This document shows, piece by piece, positions 52,786 through 62,114 of a stretch of 64,000 nucleotides of DNA; position 1 is the stretch's first letter, and each line of letters starts with the position of its first letter. The stretch comes from Aestuariivivens sediminis (GTDB lineage: Bacteria; Bacteroidota; Bacteroidia; Flavobacteriales; Flavobacteriaceae), in NCBI RefSeq assembly GCF_022662105.1, contig NZ_JAKMCP010000003.1:682001-746000 (forward strand), given 5' to 3'. The translations under genes and the position numbers were made by a program. The notes under the pieces are model-generated. The model did not search any database. It saw only the letters and a list, made by a program, of their open reading frames with translations, and was not told the origin of the DNA.

Positions 52786-53625
52786 TTAACTCTTTTTGGG
52801 ATGGTATGTCGGTTTTTGATATTTTTGAAAAGGTTGTATGAGTAAATCCTTAATGTTACTATTTTGTTTTTCATTGGGAAACACATCCACACCATATATA
52901 ATATCTCGAGGATCCAATTTCATATAAGTCCCTAGCAGTCTATCCCATATAGAAAAGATATTTCCATAATTCGAATCCGTATAAGGTAATCTATAATGAT
53001 GATGAACCTTGTGCATGTCTGGTGAAACCAAAACATAGCTCAATATATTGTCTATCCTTTTTGACAATTTTATGTTGGCATGGGTGAATTGGGTGGCCAC
53101 TACCGACAGCGATTGATAAAACATGACCAATCCTATTGGTGTTCCAACAATAAAGGCACCTAGAAGGGTGAAAAAAAATCGGATTACACTTTCTATTGGG
53201 TGATGTCTATTAGCTGTTGTGGTATCAACTTTATGATCGGTATGATGCACCAGGTGTACCATCCAAAGTGGTCTCACCTTATGTTCTATCAAATGGGGTA
53301 AATAGGCTCCAAAAAAATCCAAAAAAACCAGTCCTAAAATAACATATAACCATAAGGGTATGTCCGGAAGCCAATTTAAAATTCCAAAATTATTCATAAC
53401 AACCCAATCGGCCGTTTTTAACAACATAAAAGCCAGAGGTAAATTGATCAACAATAAGGTAAGATTAAAAAACAAATTCGGCATGGCATGACGCCATTTA
53501 TTGTACTTAAACCGGAATAAGGGTATAAGCCCTTCAATAATCCAAAACAAGGATAATCCACCAACAATAAAAACAACACGATGATGTCTTGGGATGGTTT
53601 CGAAGTAATGTAAAAGTGTTTCCAT
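52786..53625 (-). CDS. Sterol desaturase/fatty acid hydroxylase family membrane protein
   Basis: A 279-residue integral membrane di-iron oxygenase with about four hydrophobic segments. The His motifs are visible: HLIEH, HLVHHTDH and HKVHHHY near residue 200. Family members hydroxylate or desaturate lipids; the substrate here is unknown. It is 32 bases downstream of the cysteine-cluster gene, so the two may be co-transcribed, though they are not obviously related. Confidence 0.88.
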   Translation of the reverse strand: METLLHYFETIPRHHRVVFIVGGLSLFWIIEGLIPLFRFKYNKWRHAMPNLFFNLTLLLINLPLAFMLLKTADWVVMNNFGILNWLPDIPLWLYVILGLVFLDFFGAYLPHLIEHKVRPLWMVHLVHHTDHKVDTTTANRHHPIESVIRFFFTLLGAFIVGTPIGLVMFYQSLSVVATQFTHANIKLSKRIDNILSYVLVSPDMHKVHHHYRLPYTDSNYGNIFSIWDRLLGTYMKLDPRDIIYGVDVFPNEKQNSNIKDLLIQPFQKYQKPTYHPKKS

Positions 53626-53657
53626 AAAAAAATTCCAAATTAAAAGTGAAATAGTTA

Positions 53658-54146
53658 TTACAAGCTTTTCTTCAAGGCTTCGACAATGTTAAAAGCTGCA
53701 GGACAAATAGCCACATTCTTTAAGGTTAAATTTGAAATTTGTTGAAACTTTTTTCTATCGGTATGAGGAAACTCGCGACAGGCCTTAGGCCTAACGTCAT
53801 AAATGGAACAATAATTATCTGCGTCCAAAAAGGTACAGGGCACTTCCTGCAATACGTAATCTTTATCCTCATCAATTCTTAAATACTGCTCTATAAATTG
53901 CTGGGGGCGGAGTTTAAAATATTTCGCAATTCGTCCTATGTCCTTATCAGTAAATAAAGGTCCGGTAGTTTTACAACAATTGGCACAATCCAAACAATTG
54001 GTTTGTTTAAATTCAGCCTCATGCAGTTTCTGCATAACATAATCCAAATTCCTGGGGGGTTTCTTTTTAAGCTTAGTGAAATACTTTTTGTTCTCGTTAT
54101 GCTTATCTTTGGCGAGCTTTGGAAGGTTTTTAATGATTTCTTGCAT
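53658..54146 (-). CDS. YkgJ family cysteine cluster protein
   Basis: A 162-residue protein with the CxxCxNCC-type motif (CLDCANCC) and further Cys (CTFLDADNYCSIYDVRPKACREFPH and CPAAFN). I chose the ATG at 54146 (MQEIIKNLPKLAKDKH), giving the typical length; an upstream ATG adds 12 residues. Members bind zinc or an iron-sulfur group. Their function is unknown. It is divergent from the methyltransferase and probably leads the sterol desaturase-family gene. Confidence 0.88.
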   Translation of the reverse strand: MQEIIKNLPKLAKDKHNENKKYFTKLKKKPPRNLDYVMQKLHEAEFKQTNCLDCANCCKTTGPLFTDKDIGRIAKYFKLRPQQFIEQYLRIDEDKDYVLQEVPCTFLDADNYCSIYDVRPKACREFPHTDRKKFQQISNLTLKNVAICPAAFNIVEALKKSL

Positions 54147-54260
54147 GATGTAAAAATACTTAATCTCTTTCATTTTGAGCAACGCGAAGAATCTAAACTA
54201 TTAAAAGAAATGTGGTCCGTCCTTAAGATGGGCTAAGTTACATGACCTAAACCATTAATT

Positions 54261-54956
54261 TTGAAAGACCTATTCGGAAAGGCCTTATTGGATTATCACA
54301 ATGGAAATTATACGGCGGATATCGTTACCTCCACCAGTATTTCCGATGACGAAATATTACCCCTTCCCTATTTATTTCGGGATTTCAACGGCATGCCGCA
54401 ACTTGAAAAAAAGGCCTTGCAAATCACCCGAGGTAAGGTATTGGATGTAGGTTGCGGTGCGGGAAGTCATAGTTTATATTTACAGAAAAAAGGATTCGTT
54501 GTAAAAGCCATTGATATTTCCAAAGGAGCAATTCAAGTGGCTAAACAACGTGGTGTTAAATTAGTTGAAGAAAAGCACCTCCTGGAGGAAACTGAATTGT
54601 TTGACACCATTTTACTGCTAATGAATGGCACGGGAATCTTTCAGGAAATAGCTCAGGTCTCTCAATATTTAAGCCATTTAAGAACTCTTTTAAATCCGAA
54701 AGGACAAATTTTAATTGACTCTTCCGATATTAAATATATGTACGAAGATGACGATGGAGGATTTTGGCTGAATACCAACGGGGGGTATTATGGTGAGCTC
54801 GAATATTATCTGTCTTATAAGGGTGAAAATGAACAGGAAATGAAATGGTTATTTCTCGATTTCGATACATTACAGATAGCTTGTAACACCGTTAACCTGA
54901 ACTGTGAATTGGTGATGAAGGGAGAACATTTTGACTATTTAGCAAGGATACAATAA
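54261..54956 (+). CDS. Class I SAM-dependent methyltransferase
   Basis: A 231-residue Rossmann methyltransferase. Motif I is LDVGCGAGSHSLYL, followed by KAIDISKGAIQVAKQRG and a LLMNGTGIFQE motif that replaces the usual acidic post-I region. It starts with TTG at 54261, the first usable codon in frame. The substrate cannot be inferred. It is divergent from the YkgJ gene. Confidence 0.85.
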   Translation: MKDLFGKALLDYHNGNYTADIVTSTSISDDEILPLPYLFRDFNGMPQLEKKALQITRGKVLDVGCGAGSHSLYLQKKGFVVKAIDISKGAIQVAKQRGVKLVEEKHLLEETELFDTILLLMNGTGIFQEIAQVSQYLSHLRTLLNPKGQILIDSSDIKYMYEDDDGGFWLNTNGGYYGELEYYLSYKGENEQEMKWLFLDFDTLQIACNTVNLNCELVMKGEHFDYLARIQ

Positions 54957-55032
54957 GATGATCTGCCTGATTTGTTAGGAAATCTTTTTCTTTTATTATG
55001 GATTTTCAATGACCCCAAACTCGGAAATGAGT

Positions 55033-56766
55033 TTAGAAGTCAAATTTAAAAGTTGCCCCTGCCAAAAACTGGATTCCTTGAACGGGATAAAACATCCAGC
55101 GTTGGTAAGTGTTATTTACCAAATTATTAGCTTTTGCAAATACTGCCATTTTATCGTTTATATTATACCCCAAATGCACATTAGCATCAAAATAACTGTC
55201 TAAATTAACCATCATTGAATTAGGCCCTTCAATAGGGTCGATCAAACTTAGCAAACCTTTGCGTTCCCCTATGTAAAACAAATTAGCTCCCGCAAACCAG
55301 GATTGATTAATTTGGTAATCGAAAAACAGCGATCCCTTAATATCGGGTAAATTCCAAGCTTCTGCCTGATTACCTGTTGAATAATTAAAATATTCTGCCT
55401 TAAGACCTAAGGTAAAATTTCTGTTTACATCCACATTTAATTCTCCTGCAATACTAAAAGTATCTACATTATCATAAACCACACCAAAAGAATTACTATA
55501 TTGATAATCTTCCGCATCAGTAAAATCAAAAAAGGTGGTATTATGCCTGTATAAAGCCTTATTACGATCGGCAAAATAATGCCCACTAATATTATAGCTC
55601 ATATGACTTGACAATTTTCCCTTTAATCCAACATAGGCATCATATTGCTGATCTGTTGGCATAATGAATAACGTTGGAGATACAAAAGGGTTTTCTGTTG
55701 CAAAATTGTAATACGAATTTTGTATTAGTCCTCCTTCAATACCACCATATGCAATTAACACATCATTTACCAAACGATAGGTAGCGGTAATTTTAGGATA
55801 AATGTAAAACTTGCTATCCCCATTTTCTTTATCACTTAAATAAAATAGAGATGCTCCAAAATTAACAGTAAGGTCATCCTGTTTCAATTCGTACTGTGAC
55901 CCTACCCCTATTTGATAGTTGCCATAGCTCAATTCTTCATCTACATCATAACTTCTATCAAAAGTCCCTCCTATATAATCAAAAATTAAATCCGTCGAAA
56001 GTTCTTCTCCATTAATGGGAATGTCAACAGTGGTTTTAAACTTAAACCGATTTTCACCTGACCCTCTATTATCACCAAAACGTCTGAAAAAGAAACTCCC
56101 CGAATTGATGTAGGTGTCTTCAAAAGAGATATCACCACCAAAATGGGCGCTGTAGTAAGAATGATCTACTTGAATATTACTTGATTGGGCAACATTTACC
56201 AATGCCTCTTCAACACCATACCAATTGTAAGTTTGTCTTTGAAAGCCACCTTCAACATTCCAAGACAAATCACGTAATTGAGACGAGTAATTGGCATTAA
56301 TTTTAGAATTAGAAAAATCATCTTCAAATTGTACTCCTTCAATACCTCCTTGAGACGAATGATGACTTAAATATCCCCCTACACTTTCCGTCCTGCTTAT
56401 AGCATGGTTTAAATATAACTCTCCTAAAAAGGTTGTGTAGGTTCCAACACCAAAGGTCGCATAATTATCATATAACTTAGCGGGCTGTACCTTTTCAACA
56501 ACTGCAGCCTTTCCTTTAGCAGGAGTAAAGGTTGATGCCACAGGTATAGAGAAAATATTGTACTTAATTTCTTTTTTAGCTTCGGTCACCTCATCTTTCA
56601 GAGTTGGTGTCTCCTTAACCTTAAATGCATCGGAAATTGATGGTTGATAGGGTTTTACAACATCTATTACACCTGTGTTTAAAGTGTCGCTTTTCGTCCT
56701 TTGAGCAAATGCCGATGACATCCCTATTAAAATGATTACAACTGTGTATTTCATGTGCTTACGCAT
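55033..56766 (-). CDS. Outer-membrane beta-barrel protein (TonB-dependent receptor-like, plug not evident)
   Basis: A 577-residue outer-membrane barrel. The signal peptide is about residues 5-22 (an inner ATG at 56754 is an alternative start), and the C-terminus ends in a strand with terminal Phe (GATFKFDF), the usual export mark. Repeated amphipathic strands with aromatic girdles run from about residue 90 on, and a short N-terminal linker (DVVKPYQPSISDAFKVK) takes the place of the plug. It lies 84 bases downstream of the large TPR gene, with which it probably forms a unit. Confidence 0.8.
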   Translation of the reverse strand: MRKHMKYTVVIILIGMSSAFAQRTKSDTLNTGVIDVVKPYQPSISDAFKVKETPTLKDEVTEAKKEIKYNIFSIPVASTFTPAKGKAAVVEKVQPAKLYDNYATFGVGTYTTFLGELYLNHAISRTESVGGYLSHHSSQGGIEGVQFEDDFSNSKINANYSSQLRDLSWNVEGGFQRQTYNWYGVEEALVNVAQSSNIQVDHSYYSAHFGGDISFEDTYINSGSFFFRRFGDNRGSGENRFKFKTTVDIPINGEELSTDLIFDYIGGTFDRSYDVDEELSYGNYQIGVGSQYELKQDDLTVNFGASLFYLSDKENGDSKFYIYPKITATYRLVNDVLIAYGGIEGGLIQNSYYNFATENPFVSPTLFIMPTDQQYDAYVGLKGKLSSHMSYNISGHYFADRNKALYRHNTTFFDFTDAEDYQYSNSFGVVYDNVDTFSIAGELNVDVNRNFTLGLKAEYFNYSTGNQAEAWNLPDIKGSLFFDYQINQSWFAGANLFYIGERKGLLSLIDPIEGPNSMMVNLDSYFDANVHLGYNINDKMAVFAKANNLVNNTYQRWMFYPVQGIQFLAGATFKFDF

Positions 56767-56850
56767 AATTATAATTTTGATTTTGACTTATTGATTGATG
56801 CAATGCTGCAACTAACCTTAGCATGACATGTATTGTTATTTTGATTATGC

Positions 56851-59800
56851 CTAATTATCAGATAGAATGGACGAATTAGTTTTGGCTTCCTCTTGCTTTA
56901 TTCTCGTTAATTCTTTTTTAGCTTCCTCAACGACATCCTTAAACTCTTCGAAGTTGTTAATAACACTTTCCAGAATATAAGTGGCTTGAAATGCATCGTT
57001 TAAAGCATAAAAATTCTTTGCCATTAGTACAAGTCCTTTTGCACTATAATATTTATATCCCGAATAGTCCTTAGCTAATTTTTGTATCGATTTGTTAGAG
57101 GCCTCAAATTGCTCTTCTTTATGTTTGAAGTAAGCCTTATAATATAGTGCCTCGGCTGCAGTTTCTCCACTTGCTACACCCTCAACCTTGGTATATGCTG
57201 CTTTCGCCTTAGGTTCATCGCCCGTTTTTATAGCAGACCTCGCAATGATGATAAAGGCATCACTTTTAATTTTGTTATCTATTTTTGAATGACCCAAAAC
57301 CGTCTCGGCATAGGTAGCTGCCTGATTATAATTTTGCATCTGGTAGTAGGCTTTCATTAAATTAGACTGTGCAAATACAATGTTTTGCGGAAAGTTGGCC
57401 TCCTGCTCCAAGCGCAACAACAAAGGTACGGCTTCATTCCAGTTTTTATTTTCTAAATGATATTGTGATAACCGGGATAAAGCCTCTTCAGTAAACTCAC
57501 TTTGGGAGGCATCCAACACATACTGATAGTGTGGTGCGGCATTTCCTTTTAAGTCTTTTTTAAAGTATAATTGCGCTAAATAAAAATGTGATGGTAAGGC
57601 ATGTAAACCATTTGGAAATTCATTCAGATACCCATTAAATTGTTTAATAGCTCTGTCAACATTGTTATCTAAATACTGCTTTTCTGCGGCTTCATAGGTT
57701 GCAAGATCCAAATCGGAATCAGTGACTTCAATATAATCCAAAGTCTTTACCCAGGCAGCATAATCATTAACAAGACCCAAGTCTATATAGATGAGCCTTG
57801 CGGTTGATACGGCTTGTTGAGCTTCAGGTGTGTTTGGAAAGTCATTGGCTACTTTTCTAAATTTAACCAACGCCTGTTCATTTTGCCCCGCATTATAATA
57901 TACCAATCCCTGACGCAACAATGCTTTAGGTACAAATGAACTCATTCGGTATTCACTACTTAAACGGTTGTAAAGGATCATGGCTTTATCGGTTTGACCC
58001 TCTTTTACATAAGAATTACCAAGTTCATACATAGCATCATCTCTTAGTTTAGATTTCGGGTACGTATCAATAAAAGCTTCCAATTCATTTATTTTTTTTG
58101 AGGACTTACCCAAATAACCGGCACTTAATGCTTTTTGAAAAAATGGGTAGTCTGATTCTATTTCATTTAAACGGATTGCTTGCTCATAAGCGTCCATAGC
58201 ATCTTTATAATTACTGGACACAAAGTACCCGTCACCCAATCTCAGATAGGCATCATTCAACCTTACTTTATCCTCTTTTTTATTTCGAATAAAAGTATCG
58301 AAATGTGCGACAGCCTTTTCATAATTCTTTTGTTTGAAATAGGTGTAAGCTATGTTATAATCTATATTTTCCATTTCTGGTAAGGCAGATTGTCCTTGCT
58401 GTTGAAACTGTTTGAAACCGACTAAAGCATCTTCATAATTAGTTAAATTAAAATCGGTCTCAGCTTTCCAAAAGGTGGCTCTTGCAGTATATGTTTGGTC
58501 CCTTTGTTCTTTTAAGGAGGCATTAAATAAATTAATAGCTTCAAGATAATGCCCATCATTATAAAGTTCAATACCCCTGTAAAAGGCCACTTTTTGATAG
58601 GCCAACTTATTTTCAAAACTCCGTTTGCCCTCCAAAAGTTTCAACGCTTCCTTGTAGTTCTTTGATGTGATATATGAGTCTATCAAAAGGGTTTCTATCT
58701 CCTCTTTGTAATTCGTATTGGGGTATTTATCCAAATATGCTGCCAATACCTGCGGTGCAGGTTGGTAAGGATTTCCTATGTCATAACTAATTTTGGCATA
58801 GTTCAACCAGGCATCCTCTTGGATTTTTAAATCGAAATCCATTTCAGAGGCATTTTTAAAGGCATTTAATGCCTCTTGTTTTTTATTTAGATTTATATAA
58901 CTCTCCCCTAAATGATAGTACGCATTTTGGGCAATGGAATTATTACCGCCTATAATTTTATTAAACTCGGACACTGCACTTTCAAAATCGCCCTGCTTAT
59001 AATAGGCATAACCCAATTGATAAAAATCGGTATTACTCCATTTCCCCTGTTTGCCCTTATAGGATTTTAAGAAAGGAATAGCTTCCTCATATTGCTTCAA
59101 GTTAAAGTAACTTTCCCCAATTATTTTCGATAATTCCGAAACTTCTGTTTCATCACTGGTCTCCAAACGTTCTTTTGCCAATTCAATAGCTTTTTCAAAT
59201 TTTCCCAATTTGAAATTTAAATCAGCTTGGTAATATGATAATTTTTCCTGATAACGTTCCTGGTCACTTACCTGATCAAAATATTCGTTCGCCTGATCGT
59301 AATCGTCACTTTCATAGGCCATAAATCCAATATAATACTTAGCTTGAGAGCCATATTTTTGGGAATTCTCAACATGGCTTAGATAGGTTTTGGCCTCCTT
59401 ATAACGCTTTGTTGAAAATGCAGTGTACCCCTTATTAAAATAGAATTTGTCTTTTTCATTTCTACTTAAGGCCCCTTCGTCCACTTTGTCATACCACTTC
59501 TTGGCATAAGCGAATTTAGAGTTTTCAAAATAGTAGTCCCCAACATCGACAAAGGCTGTATTCCGCTTCGTACTTGTTGGATAATCAGCCACAAAGTCTT
59601 CCACCAGGCCATCGGCATTTTGCTGATTTAAACGTACAGCACAATTGGCAATGTAATAGGTACAATCTGATTGTACATTGTCTTCATCCGCAGTCTTTTT
59701 AATATCCCTGAACAGGGATTGAGCGGCTAAATACTGTCTGTTATTATATAAGGAAAGGGCTTTTTGATAATCTACTAAATTACTGGTATAGGCTGCAGAT

Positions 59801-59868
59801 TGCTGGGCAAAAACCTGTATACTAAGAGGTAGGACCAACACGAGGGTTGCAATGTTTTTGATAGTCAT
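56851..59868 (-). CDS. Large TPR-repeat envelope protein
   Basis: A 1005-residue exported protein (signal peptide about 1-22) made almost entirely of TPR/YbgF-type repeats (for example FNKGYTAFSTKRYKEAKTYL, AYYHLGESYINLNKKQEALN). No other domain is visible. It is found just upstream of an outer-membrane barrel in flavobacteria and is probably periplasmic or surface scaffold for it. The specific function is unknown. Confidence 0.85.
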   Translation of the reverse strand: MTIKNIATLVLVLPLSIQVFAQQSAAYTSNLVDYQKALSLYNNRQYLAAQSLFRDIKKTADEDNVQSDCTYYIANCAVRLNQQNADGLVEDFVADYPTSTKRNTAFVDVGDYYFENSKFAYAKKWYDKVDEGALSRNEKDKFYFNKGYTAFSTKRYKEAKTYLSHVENSQKYGSQAKYYIGFMAYESDDYDQANEYFDQVSDQERYQEKLSYYQADLNFKLGKFEKAIELAKERLETSDETEVSELSKIIGESYFNLKQYEEAIPFLKSYKGKQGKWSNTDFYQLGYAYYKQGDFESAVSEFNKIIGGNNSIAQNAYYHLGESYINLNKKQEALNAFKNASEMDFDLKIQEDAWLNYAKISYDIGNPYQPAPQVLAAYLDKYPNTNYKEEIETLLIDSYITSKNYKEALKLLEGKRSFENKLAYQKVAFYRGIELYNDGHYLEAINLFNASLKEQRDQTYTARATFWKAETDFNLTNYEDALVGFKQFQQQGQSALPEMENIDYNIAYTYFKQKNYEKAVAHFDTFIRNKKEDKVRLNDAYLRLGDGYFVSSNYKDAMDAYEQAIRLNEIESDYPFFQKALSAGYLGKSSKKINELEAFIDTYPKSKLRDDAMYELGNSYVKEGQTDKAMILYNRLSSEYRMSSFVPKALLRQGLVYYNAGQNEQALVKFRKVANDFPNTPEAQQAVSTARLIYIDLGLVNDYAAWVKTLDYIEVTDSDLDLATYEAAEKQYLDNNVDRAIKQFNGYLNEFPNGLHALPSHFYLAQLYFKKDLKGNAAPHYQYVLDASQSEFTEEALSRLSQYHLENKNWNEAVPLLLRLEQEANFPQNIVFAQSNLMKAYYQMQNYNQAATYAETVLGHSKIDNKIKSDAFIIIARSAIKTGDEPKAKAAYTKVEGVASGETAAEALYYKAYFKHKEEQFEASNKSIQKLAKDYSGYKYYSAKGLVLMAKNFYALNDAFQATYILESVINNFEEFKDVVEEAKKELTRIKQEEAKTNSSILSDN

Positions 59869-59894
59869 TAACGATTGGGTTTAAATTCAAAAAT

Positions 59895-59902
59895 CAAAGA
59901 TA
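59895..59902 (-). promoter_or_regulatory. Probable -7 element for the TPR gene
   Basis: On the minus strand TATCTTTG (TAnnTTTG type) lies 26 bases upstream of the ATG at 59868. A TTG 22 bases further upstream is slightly far. Confidence 0.45.
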
Positions 59903-60030
59903 ATTTAATCTAAACCTTATAACGCAACAATCGTGCTATAATTATAAACGGAGTTATTAAATACATTTTTTTGACAATACATAATACGATTTATAATGCG
60001 CAGATGTTATACTATTTGTCTGAAAAAAAT

Positions 60031-60038
60031 TAACTTTG
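60031..60038 (+). promoter_or_regulatory. Probable -7 element for ftsE
   Basis: TAACTTTG (TAnnTTTG type) lies 28 bases before the ATG. A TTTG lies only 13 bases upstream of it, so the -33 match is poor. Confidence 0.35.
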
Positions 60039-60066
60039 GACAATTAACAATTAACGTCTGCAAAAC

Positions 60067-60750
60067 ATGTCCAACCCAATTCTACAGTTAAAAAATGCCT
60101 CCATTTATCAGGGCGAAAGTCTGGTACTTTCTAATGTCAACGTGGAGATCAATAAAGGTGATTTTGTCTATTTAATTGGAAAAACGGGAACAGGAAAAAG
60201 TAGTTTTATGAAAACCCTTTATGGTGATTTACCCTTGACTGAAGGCGAAGGACATATTGTTGACTACGATTTAAAAACCTTAAAAGAAAAAGATATCCCA
60301 TTTCTAAGACGAAAGCTCGGGGTGATTTTCCAAGATTTCAAATTGTTAACTGACAGAACGATTAATGATAATTTATTGTTTGTCTTAAAGGCAACTGGAT
60401 GGAAAGACAAAAATGAAATGAATCAACGTGTTGAGGAGGTTTTAGCTAAAGTAGATATGAAAACAAAAGAATTTAAATTTCCCCATGAGTTATCTGGTGG
60501 TGAACAACAGCGTATTGCCATCGCCAGAGCTTTATTAAATAACCCGGAACTTATATTAGCCGATGAACCCACAGGTAATTTAGATCCTCAAACCAGTATT
60601 GAAGTCATGGAAGTTCTTCAGGATATCAACAAAAATGGCAATACCATTCTAATGGCAACTCACGACTATGCTTTATTGCTAAAATACCCGAGTAAAACCT
60701 TAAAGTGCGATGATAATGAAGTGTATGAGGTCGTACAAAGAAAAGCTTAA
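60067..60750 (+). CDS. ftsE: Cell division ATP-binding protein FtsE
   Basis: ABC ATPase that works with FtsX to regulate peptidoglycan hydrolases at the septum. It has 227 residues: Walker A GKTGTGKS (38-45), [16 protein letters not shown] signature, and Walker [13 protein letters not shown]. No ftsX is adjacent in this window; the FtsX-like permease at 50291 is 9 kb away and may not be its partner. It overlaps obgE at the 3' end by 4 bases. Confidence 0.92.
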   Translation: MSNPILQLKNASIYQGESLVLSNVNVEINKGDFVYLIGKTGTGKSSFMKTLYGDLPLTEGEGHIVDYDLKTLKEKDIPFLRRKLGVIFQDFKLLTDRTINDNLLFVLKATGWKDKNEMNQRVEEVLAKVDMKTKEFKFPHELSGGEQQRIAIARALLNNPELILADEPTGNLDPQTSIEVMEVLQDINKNGNTILMATHDYALLLKYPSKTLKCDDNEVYEVVQRKA

Positions 60751-61745
60751 TCATTCAAGACCTTCCATAGCTTGTCTTTTAGTTCTTGAATGCCTTGTTG
60801 GGCCACTGAGGAAATGAACACATAAGGAATGGGCAGTTTGATATCCAACTCCTTTTTTAATTCGGCCTTTAGCTCATCATCTAACATATCACATTTCGAA
60901 ATAGCAATAAGTCGCTCCTTATCTAACATTTCCGGATTATACCGTCTAAGTTCATCTAGCAGAACATCATATTGCTTTTTAATATCATCGGCATCTGCAG
61001 GTATTAAAAATAACAACACCGAATTGCGTTCAATATGTCTTAAAAAATAATAGCCTAATCCTTTGCCCTCCGCAGCACCTTCTATTATTCCTGGAATATC
61101 GGCCATTACAAAACTTTGAAAATCGCGATACTCCACAATACCTAAATTAGGTTTAAGTGTAGTAAACTCATAATCTGCAATTTTTGGTTTGGCAGAGGTC
61201 ATAACAGACAATAAAGTGGACTTACCAGCATTAGGAAAGCCTACTAATCCAACATCGGCTAACACCTTTAATTCTAGAGTAATATATTTTTCTTCGAGTG
61301 GTAATCCGGGCTGTGCATAACGTGGTGTTTGGTTGGTGGATGATTTAAAATTCCAGTTTCCAAGTCCGCCCTTTCCTCCTGTTGCAATTATTTCTTCATC
61401 CCCATGTTCGGTAATTTCAAAAATTATGGCATTGGTATCAGAATCTCGCACGACAGTTCCCAGGGGAACATCAATATAGACATCTTCACCATCGGCTCCG
61501 GTACTTCTACTGCTGCCACCGTGTTCGCCATGACCTGCGCGAACGTGTTTTTTAAACTTTAAATGAAACAGGGTCCAAAGGTTTGCATTGCCTCTAATTA
61601 TAACATGACCACCACGGCCGCCGTCACCCCCATCAGGTCCACCTTTGGCAACATATTTTTCCCGATGTAAATGTGCCGAGCCTTTACCTCCATTTCCAGA
61701 AGCGACATACATTTTAACATAATCTACAAAATTGCCTTCAGTCAT
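60747..61745 (-). CDS. obgE: GTPase Obg
   Basis: Ribosome-associated GTPase in 50S assembly and stress response. It has 332 residues with the glycine-rich Obg domain ([25 protein letters not shown]) and the GTPase domain (G1 GFPNAGKST at 169-177, then DIPGIIEGA and NKCDM-like ISKCDM). It ends without the OCT domain, as is common in this phylum. It overlaps ftsE by 4 bases at the 3' end. Confidence 0.96.
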   Translation of the reverse strand: MTEGNFVDYVKMYVASGNGGKGSAHLHREKYVAKGGPDGGDGGRGGHVIIRGNANLWTLFHLKFKKHVRAGHGEHGGSSRSTGADGEDVYIDVPLGTVVRDSDTNAIIFEITEHGDEEIIATGGKGGLGNWNFKSSTNQTPRYAQPGLPLEEKYITLELKVLADVGLVGFPNAGKSTLLSVMTSAKPKIADYEFTTLKPNLGIVEYRDFQSFVMADIPGIIEGAAEGKGLGYYFLRHIERNSVLLFLIPADADDIKKQYDVLLDELRRYNPEMLDKERLIAISKCDMLDDELKAELKKELDIKLPIPYVFISSVAQQGIQELKDKLWKVLND

Positions 61746-62114
61746 TTTTTTTTAGTTTGTTGTAATAGATAGATTGAGGTTGTAATAGATTGATAAAGAC
61801 TGAATTATTGGGTCGATTGTTTGATCTTTTGCCAATATTTAACACGCTTTTTGTCAAACTGGAAAATACTCCAAACAACTCCATACTCTTCTTATGTAAT
61901 TCTTTTACTTTAACTCCTGTAATAATATTCGAAGCAATAACGACCTTAACTTTTATAGATTTTGGAATAATTTCGGTCAAATCAAAAATTTGCAAAGTAT
62001 ATGAACGAATTCAATCCTGCAGACTTAAATTGTATGCCGACCAACTTACGTTTTCAACTTTAATTTGCTAAGGATTGAAAATCAATCTTCCTTCACTTCA
62101 TCAATCACTTTTAT
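61746..62114. other. Intergenic region between obgE and the HPRT-Adk gene
   Basis: About 370 bases. It contains a 20-base-period direct repeat of TTGTAATAGAT (61760-61770 and 61780-61790) and an 85-codon minus-strand frame (61738-61995) that overlaps the obgE start and whose last codons are made of that repeat. The ORF has no recognised domain and I do not call it a gene. No RNA or strong terminator is visible. Confidence 0.4.

Noticed and set aside
60067-60750. FtsE paired with the FtsX-like permease at 50291
   Set aside because: They are about 9 kb apart and on opposite strands, and the permease resembles LolC/E more than FtsX. I treat them as separate.
61738-61995. 85-residue ORF on the minus strand between obgE and the HPRT-Adk gene
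   Set aside because: It overlaps the obgE start, has no recognised domain, and its last codons are a low-complexity direct repeat. No start context supports it, so I left it out as a gene.
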